Shown: one piece after another, positions 25,094 through 29,536 of the stretch
Layout of the letters: each line of letters starts with the position of its first letter
How positions within the stretch are numbered: the first letter of the stretch is position 1
Assembly: GCA_903902945.1 (NCBI GenBank)
Contig: CAIUWU010000070.1
Coordinates: 1-29,536, forward strand
Source: an uncultured Pseudomonadota bacterium
Lineage (GTDB): Bacteria; Pseudomonadota; Gammaproteobacteria; Methylococcales; Methylomonadaceae
Reading direction: 5' to 3'
Length of the DNA stretch: 29,536 nt
Position numbers and translations under genes: made by a program
Notes under the pieces: model-generated
Told to the model about the DNA's origin: nothing
Databases searched by the model: none
Seen by the model: the letters and a program-made list of their open reading frames with translations, nothing else

Positions 25094-25853
25094 ACGCTGG
25101 CTGTTACTGCGTGGTTTGGGCCGGGAAAGCGGTCACTGGGGGGCGTTTGCCTCCCAGTTACAGCTGGCATTCGGCAATCATCGAATCGACACGCTGGATT
25201 TGCCCGGTAGCGGGGTTTTGTTTCAACAAGCCAGTCCCGACCGAATTGCAGCCATCACGGATGCCTGCCGCCAGCAGGCCCTGACTGATGGCAAACTGAC
25301 TCAGCCGGTTAATTTGCTGGCGATTTCATTAGGCGGCATGGTGGCCTGGGACTGGCTGCAACGCTACCCGCAGGAAATCAGCCGCGCGGTATTGATCAAT
25401 ACCAGCTTTGCCAGCCACAGCCGGTTTTATCAGCGGTTGCGCTGGCAGGCTTATCAAGCGTTGTTAGGCATTATGGTCGATAAAGACCTGTCGCACCGCG
25501 AGCTGGCGATTGTCAGACTGGTCAGTAATCTGCCGGATCAGCAAAGACAAATAATTGGCCGGCAGTGGGCGGCGATTCAGCAACGACATCCAGTCAGCAG
25601 CGCCAATCTGTTACGGCAGATTTATGCCGCCGCCCGCTATCAGCCTGATCCGCTTCGCCCTACGCAACCCGTTTTATTACTGAACAGCAACGGTGATCGT
25701 CTGGTAGCACCGGCCTGCTCACAGGCAATCGCAGCCGCTTACCAGTTACCGTTACGAACGCATCCCAGTGCCGGCCACGACCTGCCGCTGGATGACGGAG
25801 CCTGGGTAACAGACTGCATCAGGTCGTGGATGACGGCAGGCGATGGCCGATAA
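25086..25853 (+). CDS. Alpha/beta-hydrolase, third gene of the olsF operon
   Basis: A 255-residue alpha/beta-hydrolase of the size of BioH-like esterases. The oxyanion/lid start WLLLRGLGRESGHWG lies at the N-terminus. The nucleophile elbow is AISLGGMVAW near residue 80, with alanine in place of the usual first glycine. The acid is probably the aspartate in LNSNGDRLV, and the histidine lies in SAGHDLPLDD near 233. No signal peptide is seen. The ATG at 25086 overlaps the stop of the M14 gene (ATGGCTGA). The operon position suggests an esterase or thioesterase working with OlsF, but the substrate cannot be told from the sequence. Confidence 0.83.
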   Translation: MAERWLLLRGLGRESGHWGAFASQLQLAFGNHRIDTLDLPGSGVLFQQASPDRIAAITDACRQQALTDGKLTQPVNLLAISLGGMVAWDWLQRYPQEISRAVLINTSFASHSRFYQRLRWQAYQALLGIMVDKDLSHRELAIVRLVSNLPDQQRQIIGRQWAAIQQRHPVSSANLLRQIYAAARYQPDPLRPTQPVLLLNSNGDRLVAPACSQAIAAAYQLPLRTHPSAGHDLPLDDGAWVTDCIRSWMTAGDGR

Positions 25854-25960
25854 GCAGTTTGTACGGTTTGAGATTATTGGTCACTAGAATCAGGCCCTCA
25901 CTGCGTTGATGAACGGCATCTTGCCGCTCATCAACGCCAATCATATTGTGCTGTTTTTCA
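25850..25960 (-). pseudogene. Remnant of a VapC (PIN-domain) toxin gene
   Basis: In the minus frame that includes 25941-25861, the translation reads NMIGVDERQDAVHQRSEG followed by LILVTNNLKPY. This matches in order and spacing the C-terminal part of VapC toxins (typically IGxxDxxIAAHAxSxGLILVTNN). The N-terminal part of the toxin and any vapB partner are absent, since the glycosyltransferase gene occupies that side in another frame. It is therefore a decayed fragment, not a working toxin. The call rests on this short match only. Confidence 0.5.
25903..25937. terminator. Near-perfect stem-loop between convergent hydrolase and glycosyltransferase genes
   Basis: GCGTTGATGAACGGCA and TGCCGCTCATCAACGC pair over 16 bp with a single mismatch and a 3-nt loop. 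It sits between the ends of the plus-strand olsF operon (25853) and the minus-strand glycosyltransferase (25958), inside the VapC-like remnant. No immediate U-tract is present on either side, so it may be a bidirectional pause or stabilising hairpin. Confidence 0.6.
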
Positions 25961-27037
25961 AATTTGGTCTGAATCAGGGTATCGCCGCGATACGCTGCAA
26001 GTGACCGGCAGCACTGCCACATTTTCCCAGACTTGTTCGGCAAAAGCCTGATCGATCGGAGGCAAACCGTCTTGCAGCCACTGCACCAAAATTTGCGCCA
26101 CATCGGGATAAGTAACCCGCAGTGCATGGGGATGATGCAACCATTCGGCAATCACCAGCGGATCAATATCGAACATGGTATGCCCGTAACCCAGTTGCTT
26201 TAATGCCGCTGCATTGGAAATCTGTTCCATCTGCGCATGCAGTGGTTTAACCAGAATTTTCTTGCCCAGTTGCAATGATTCGCTGGCCAGTTCAAAGCCG
26301 GCGTTGCTGATAATACCGGCACAATCATAAACATCACGCTGAAAGCCTTCTCTGGATAAAGGCTTGCAAAGCACATGCGGATACTTTGACGGCACTAATT
26401 GCGGCGAATAAACATGAAATTCGAAATTCTCGAAGGGTACCAGATGATTGATCACCGTCTGACAATCTTCAAACGGCAAATAGACCACAATTTTATGGGC
26501 CTGAATTGCGGCAGCAAACGCGGGAGTTTCGATAATCGGCGGCAAGATAGGCTGACCGAAATGATGCCAGTGCAAGCCCACGCCAATGTCCACCGGAGCA
26601 AAATATTTCATCACCTGATTGGCAAGCGGATCAGCGCCGGCGCGGGGAATGTCATAACCGAACGCATATTGATGCCCGATACCGATTACGGTTTTGCGTT
26701 GTCTTTTCGCTGCCCAGGCGGTAACCGGTTCAAAATCGCTGATCACCAGATCATAGCCGCTTAAATCCAGGGCTTTAATATCGCGGATAAACTTTAGCGG
26801 CTGCGATTGCAGCGCGGTGTTTAAATAGGAAACTTGTCCCTGGCGGGTATTAAAAGTCAGACCTGATCTGAGCTGATAATCACCAAAGATTTCCATGTCG
26901 AAATACTGGTGGGCGGGACGACCGGTAAACTGAAATGTCACCTCAAAACCTGCTTGATACAGGGCTTTGGCCATTACTCTGGCGCGGGTAATATGCCCGT
27001 TGCCAGTTCCTTGCACTCCGTAAAATATTTTTTTCAT
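25958..27037 (-). CDS. MJ1255/VC2487-family glycosyltransferase, candidate glycolipid synthase
   Basis: A 359-residue GT-B fold protein. The N-terminus FYGVQGTGNGHITRARVMAK has the glycine-rich acceptor loop of GT28-like enzymes (MurG and diacylglycerol glycosyltransferases). The C-terminal donor-site region is GIISNAGFELASESLQLGKK near residue 260 with LVKPLHAQMEQ. The ATG at 27037 is preferred over a GTG two codons upstream. It is transcribed alone from a Pho box at 27153-27170. The family is widespread and, as far as I know, poorly characterised; in a block with PlcP and OlsF-type genes the natural guess is sugar transfer to diacylglycerol to make a phosphorus-free glycolipid. A cell-surface polysaccharide role is the main alternative. 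Confidence 0.82.
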   Translation of the reverse strand: MKKIFYGVQGTGNGHITRARVMAKALYQAGFEVTFQFTGRPAHQYFDMEIFGDYQLRSGLTFNTRQGQVSYLNTALQSQPLKFIRDIKALDLSGYDLVISDFEPVTAWAAKRQRKTVIGIGHQYAFGYDIPRAGADPLANQVMKYFAPVDIGVGLHWHHFGQPILPPIIETPAFAAAIQAHKIVVYLPFEDCQTVINHLVPFENFEFHVYSPQLVPSKYPHVLCKPLSREGFQRDVYDCAGIISNAGFELASESLQLGKKILVKPLHAQMEQISNAAALKQLGYGHTMFDIDPLVIAEWLHHPHALRVTYPDVAQILVQWLQDGLPPIDQAFAEQVWENVAVLPVTCSVSRRYPDSDQI

Positions 27038-27136
27038 CGTCACATCAGGCTAAACAGTAGGCCACGTAAGCCGGCAAGCGCCAGCTACGATCAACACGCA
27101 GGGCAATCTGCTGTAACAGGCCAGGCGCTGGGGCTT

Positions 27137-27192
27137 AGGATAGAAACGCTTTGTGACAGCGCGATGAAGAAAGTTTTACGAAATTGTGACGG
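27137..27192 (-). promoter_or_regulatory. Pho box array and -10 element of the glycosyltransferase gene
   Basis: On the minus strand, CTGTCAC (27159-27153) is the core half-site and TCTTCAT (27170-27164) a weaker one, 11 bp apart. A 10-nt spacer and TATCCT (27142-27137) follow. A further CCGTCAC (27192-27186) lies in the same 11-bp register with one poor site skipped. The leader before the ATG at 27037 would be about 90 nt. Confidence 0.7.
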
Positions 27193-27200
27193 AGAGGGGT

Positions 27201-27237
27201 GGCAGTTCCGCCGGCGACGGGCACCAGCGAAACTGCC
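27201..27237 (-). terminator. Stem-loop downstream of sodB
   Basis: GGCAGTTCCGC and GCGAAACTGCC pair over 11 bp with one mismatch, around a 15-base loop. It starts 8 nt after the sodB stop on the minus strand. There is no U-tract, so it is a weak intrinsic terminator or a 3' stabilising structure. It also separates sodB from the Pho promoter of the glycosyltransferase. Confidence 0.5.
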
Positions 27238-27244
27238 GGGGGTG

Positions 27245-27826
27245 TTACGCGGCGAAGTTTGCGTTGGCAAAATCCCAGTTAACCAGAGCCCAGAATGCTT
27301 CCAGGTATTTAGGACGCAGATTACGGAAATCGATGTAATAGGCGTGTTCCCAAACATCGCAGGTCAGAATAGGCGTTTGACCGGCGGTCAGTGGGCAACC
27401 GGCGTTGCTGGTGCTGACCAGCGCCAGACTGCCATCGGCATTTTTAACTAACCATGCCCAGCCTGAACCAAAAGTGGTCACAGCACATTTGGTAAATTCT
27501 TCTTTGAATTTTTCGAATGAACCGAATGTGGCATTGATGGCATCAGCCAGTGCACCGGTTGGCTCGCCGCCGCCATTAGGTGACAGGCCGTTCCAGTAAA
27601 AGGTGTGATTCCAGACTTGCGCGGCATTGTTGAAAATACCACCGGTCGATTTTTTTACGATTTCTTCTAAAGACAGGCCTTCAAACTCAGTACCAGGAAC
27701 CAGATTGTTCAGGTTGGTGACATAAGTCTGATGATGCTTGCCGTAGTGGTACTCAATGGTTTCTGCGGAAATGTGTGGCGCCAGTGCGTCTTTCGCATAA
27801 GGTAATGCTGGTAATTCAAAGCTCAT
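27245..27826 (-). CDS. sodB: Iron superoxide dismutase
   Basis: The enzyme converts superoxide to oxygen and hydrogen peroxide in the cytoplasm. The 193-residue protein is full-length and carries the four metal ligands: histidine in YHYGKHHQTYV near residue 27, histidine in VWNHTFYWN near 74, and aspartate and histidine in CDVWEHAYYIDFRN near 157-161. NNAAQVWNHTFYW and the stretch leading to TPILTCDVWEH point to the iron rather than the manganese type. The ATG at 27826 has a strong Shine-Dalgarno (GGAGAT). It is divergent from the CYTH gene across an AT-rich region holding a symmetric -10 motif near 27898-27905. Confidence 0.96.
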   Translation of the reverse strand: MSFELPALPYAKDALAPHISAETIEYHYGKHHQTYVTNLNNLVPGTEFEGLSLEEIVKKSTGGIFNNAAQVWNHTFYWNGLSPNGGGEPTGALADAINATFGSFEKFKEEFTKCAVTTFGSGWAWLVKNADGSLALVSTSNAGCPLTAGQTPILTCDVWEHAYYIDFRNLRPKYLEAFWALVNWDFANANFAA

Positions 27827-27897
27827 GTTTTATCTCCATTTAGAATGAACAACGACAGTTAGGCGAGGGCACAAGCCTTTTCTCCTAATTACCTAGT

Positions 27898-27905
27898 ATT
27901 ATAAT
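27898..27905. promoter_or_regulatory. Shared AT-rich -10 region between sodB and the CYTH gene
   Basis: ATTATAAT reads as a perfect TATAAT on the plus strand (27900-27905) and also on the minus strand (27903-27898). It can thus serve as the -10 of both divergent genes. I do not see clear -35 boxes or a Fur site. Confidence 0.4.
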
Positions 27906-27947
27906 AAAGAATTAACCAAGAACACTAACCGAATATGAGGCTTGCCA

Positions 27948-28421
27948 ATGGCACTGGAAATCGAGCACAAATTTTTACTGGCTAATGACGACTGGCGGCA
28001 GGAGGTTAAAGATTCGGTTTATTACAAACAAGGCTATCTGAGCAACAGCCCAACCAGTTCGATCCGGGTCAGAATTTCGGCCCAGCAAGCCTGGCTGAAT
28101 ATCAAAAGTGCGACCATCGGCAATCACAGACAGGAGTTCGAATATGAAATTCCTCTGGCGGATGCAGATGCGATCCTTGACGCGTTGTGCCATAAACCGC
28201 TGATTGAAAAGGTCCGCCACTTCGTGCATCGCGATCAGCATATCTGGGAGATTGATGAATTTCTGGGCGATAACGAGGGCCTGATTGTGGCCGAAATCGA
28301 GCTGAACGCGCTGGATGAAGCATTTAACAAACCTGTCTGGCTGGGCACGGAAGTGACAGAAGATTTGCGCTATTACAACAACAACCTTTGCAAAAACCCT
28401 TTTAAAAACTGGAATATTTAA
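27948..28421 (+). CDS. CYTH-domain (triphosphate tunnel) protein
   Basis: A 157-residue protein starting ALEIEHKFLL, which holds the ExExK signature of the CYTH fold. The barrel pattern continues with YKQGYLS, SIRVRIS, AWLNIKSA, IEKVRHFV, WEIDEFLG and VAEIELNA. Small stand-alone bacterial members (for example NeuTTM of Nitrosomonas) are mostly inorganic triphosphatases; some are annotated as class IV adenylate cyclase or as CyaB. A triphosphatase role would fit the phosphate theme, but no Pho box precedes it. The ATG at 27948 has GAGG 8 nt upstream and is preferred over a TTG two codons earlier. Confidence 0.9.
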   Translation: MALEIEHKFLLANDDWRQEVKDSVYYKQGYLSNSPTSSIRVRISAQQAWLNIKSATIGNHRQEFEYEIPLADADAILDALCHKPLIEKVRHFVHRDQHIWEIDEFLGDNEGLIVAEIELNALDEAFNKPVWLGTEVTEDLRYYNNNLCKNPFKNWNI

Positions 28422-28440
28422 CAACAAGTTAGAAGACTTA

Positions 28441-28469
28441 TTGAAATGTAATCTAGGATAGATTATATT
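28441..28469 (+). promoter_or_regulatory. Sigma-70-type promoter of the TPR protein gene
   Basis: TTGAAA (28441-28446), a 17-nt spacer and TATATT (28464-28469) form a near-consensus promoter. The expected start is at about 28476, which is the ATG itself, so the message is likely leaderless. Confidence 0.65.
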
Positions 28470-28475
28470 TCCTGT

Positions 28476-29168
28476 ATGAATAAAACCACTCTTGTTGTTT
28501 TTTTGTTACTACTTAGCCTGCCGCTAAGAGCCTCCGAGCTGGCAACTTCGATTGCCAGCCTCGAATCTGCTTGGGCGCAGATTTATTATCAAAGCAGCGA
28601 AAGCCAACAAAAACAACAATACCCGCAATTACTGGAAAAAGCCGCTCAATTGGCCGGTCAACACCCCAACGCCGCCGAGCCCAAAATCTGGCAGGCCACC
28701 ATTCTGGCAACCACCGCCAGCTTTCAGCAACCGTTAGCGGCACTGGCAACCATCAGCGAAGCCAAACTGCTATTGGAAGAAGCGATCCGCCTTAATCCTA
28801 CCGCGCTGGAAGGCGTGGCTTACCTGACTCTCGGCACTTTGTATTACATGGTTCCCGGTTGGCCAGTCTCGTTCGGCGACCCGCAAAAAGCCGAGCAACT
28901 GCTGAAAACCAGTCTGCGCATCAATCCCAACGGCATCGATGCCAACTATTTTTATGCCGACTATCTGCTGCAGCAGGATCGTATCGGCGAAGCAGAAAGC
29001 TATTTCCGCAAAGCCGCGCAATTGCCGATTCGCAAACAACAACCGCTTGCCGACAGCCAGTTGCAACACCAGGCACGGCTGGCGCTGGTCAATACCCAGC
29101 AGCCCAAAGTCAAAGGCCAGAACAAGTTTTTATCGCTGTTCACCACTGTCACGTATTCAGGCGAATAA
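28476..29168 (+). CDS. Exported TPR-like protein
   Basis: A 230-residue protein with a signal peptide (MNKTTLVVFLLLLSLPLRAS, likely cleaved after the RAS region). The mature part shows TPR-like helical pairs: PQLLEKAAQLAGQHPNAAEP, AKLLLEEAIRLNPTALEGVA, AEQLLKTSLRINPNGIDANY and GEAESYFRKAAQLP. The inserted YYMVPGWPVSFGDPQKAEQL segment recalls small periplasmic TPR proteins. It probably acts as a periplasmic scaffold; no partner can be named. No Shine-Dalgarno precedes the ATG, and the promoter at 28441 predicts transcription starting at the ATG. It lies upstream of ribF with a gap of about 60 nt. Confidence 0.8.
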   Translation: MNKTTLVVFLLLLSLPLRASELATSIASLESAWAQIYYQSSESQQKQQYPQLLEKAAQLAGQHPNAAEPKIWQATILATTASFQQPLAALATISEAKLLLEEAIRLNPTALEGVAYLTLGTLYYMVPGWPVSFGDPQKAEQLLKTSLRINPNGIDANYFYADYLLQQDRIGEAESYFRKAAQLPIRKQQPLADSQLQHQARLALVNTQQPKVKGQNKFLSLFTTVTYSGE

Positions 29169-29231
29169 GCCGATTTAGCACGCCGCCACCATTTACTGAT
29201 AACCTAGCCGTCTTTTTCTCTCGCCTAAACC

Positions 29232-29536
29232 ATGCAATTAATCCGCGGCCTGCACCATCTCGAACCTTTTGCCAACGGCTGCGTTCTGACCATCGGTAAT
29301 TTTGACGGCCTGCATCTGGGTCACCAACAGGTCATCGAAAAACTGGCGCAACAAGCCAAACGCCTGCATCTCCCCAGCGTTGTGCTGGTTTTCGAGCCGC
29401 AGCCCCTGGAATATTTTCTGGGCGACCACGCTCCCTCGCGCCTGACCCGTCTGCGGGAAAAAGCCATCCAGTTCGCCAAGCTGCCTATCGACGCCCTGGT
29501 GGTATTGCCCTTCAATCAGAGTCTGGCCGACATCGA
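29232..29536 (+). CDS. ribF: RibF, bifunctional riboflavin kinase / FAD synthetase, cut by window edge
   Basis: RibF phosphorylates riboflavin to FMN and adenylates FMN to FAD. Only the first 101 codons are present, covering the start of the FAD-synthetase domain. The protein begins MQLIRGLHHLEPFANGCVLT, followed by IGNFDGLHLGHQQVIEKL, the nucleotidyltransferase motif with the HxGH-type site (HLGH) near residues 28-31. VLVFEPQPLEYF and SRLTRLREKA near residues 68-77 are also characteristic. The frame is open at the window end; a complete protein of about 310 residues is expected. The ATG at 29232 has no clear Shine-Dalgarno. Confidence 0.92.
   Translation, partial: MQLIRGLHHLEPFANGCVLTIGNFDGLHLGHQQVIEKLAQQAKRLHLPSVVLVFEPQPLEYFLGDHAPSRLTRLREKAIQFAKLPIDALVVLPFNQSLADI

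Noticed and set aside
1..29536. CRISPR arrays, tRNA or rRNA genes, insertion sequences, prophage or integrase signatures
   Set aside because: I looked for regularly spaced repeats, cloverleaf-like structures, transposase or integrase motifs and terminal repeats and found none; the only mobile-type trace is the VapC fragment.

Overview
The window reads as about 29.5 kb of a gammaproteobacterial chromosome. Gene content and protein style (long-form PstC and PstA, OlsF-type acyltransferase, phosphoketolase, iron SodB, RibF) would fit a Methylococcales-type methanotroph. That placement rests on recalled family resemblance, not a search, so the order is only a moderate guess. Coding density is high. 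I see no rRNA, tRNA, CRISPR array, insertion sequence or prophage, and no gene-free stretch longer than 300 bases.

The unifying theme is phosphate starvation. I find seven Pho boxes (7-bp half-sites resembling CTGTCAT, 11 bp apart). Each is followed after exactly 10 nt by a -10-like hexamer, and each points at a gene. They drive: (1) pstS, ahead of pstC-pstA-pstB-phoU (minus strand, 1-6736); (2) a second, divergent phoU with sixA (minus, 8713-10156); (3) a GNAT/carbon-nitrogen hydrolase fusion, a CYTH/CHAD-like protein, an alkaline phosphatase and a secreted unknown (plus, 13570-18875); (4) a truncated pyruvate-kinase-like protein (plus, 18889-20914); (5) a PlcP-type metallophosphoesterase with dgkA (minus, 20942-22256); (6) an OlsF-type ornithine-lipid synthase with an M14 peptidase and an alpha/beta hydrolase (plus, 22293-25853); (7) an MJ1255/VC2487-type glycosyltransferase (minus, 25958-27170). 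A phosphoketolase has a half-site with the same geometry.

Taken together this looks like a phosphorus-sparing island. It takes up Pi (Pst), scavenges it outside the cytoplasm (PhoA), handles polyphosphate (PPK2, CHAD) and may re-route central carbon (phosphoketolase, pyruvate-kinase-like). It also appears to replace phospholipids: PlcP would release diacylglycerol, the glycosyltransferase could glycosylate it, DgkA could recycle it, and OlsF would make phosphorus-free ornithine lipids. The Pho boxes are seen in the sequence. Family functions are established knowledge. The joint pathway is inference.

Genes between these blocks look unrelated to phosphate: folA, an asparaginase-like gene, a small ribbon-helix-helix-like gene, sodB, a CYTH protein, a TPR protein and the start of ribF. 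The folA/asparaginase junction carries a perfect inverted repeat. A vapC toxin remnant lies at the convergent junction 25854-25957. Several genes (13623, 28476, 7320) start so close to their promoters, or so clearly lack a ribosome binding site, that leaderless initiation is likely.
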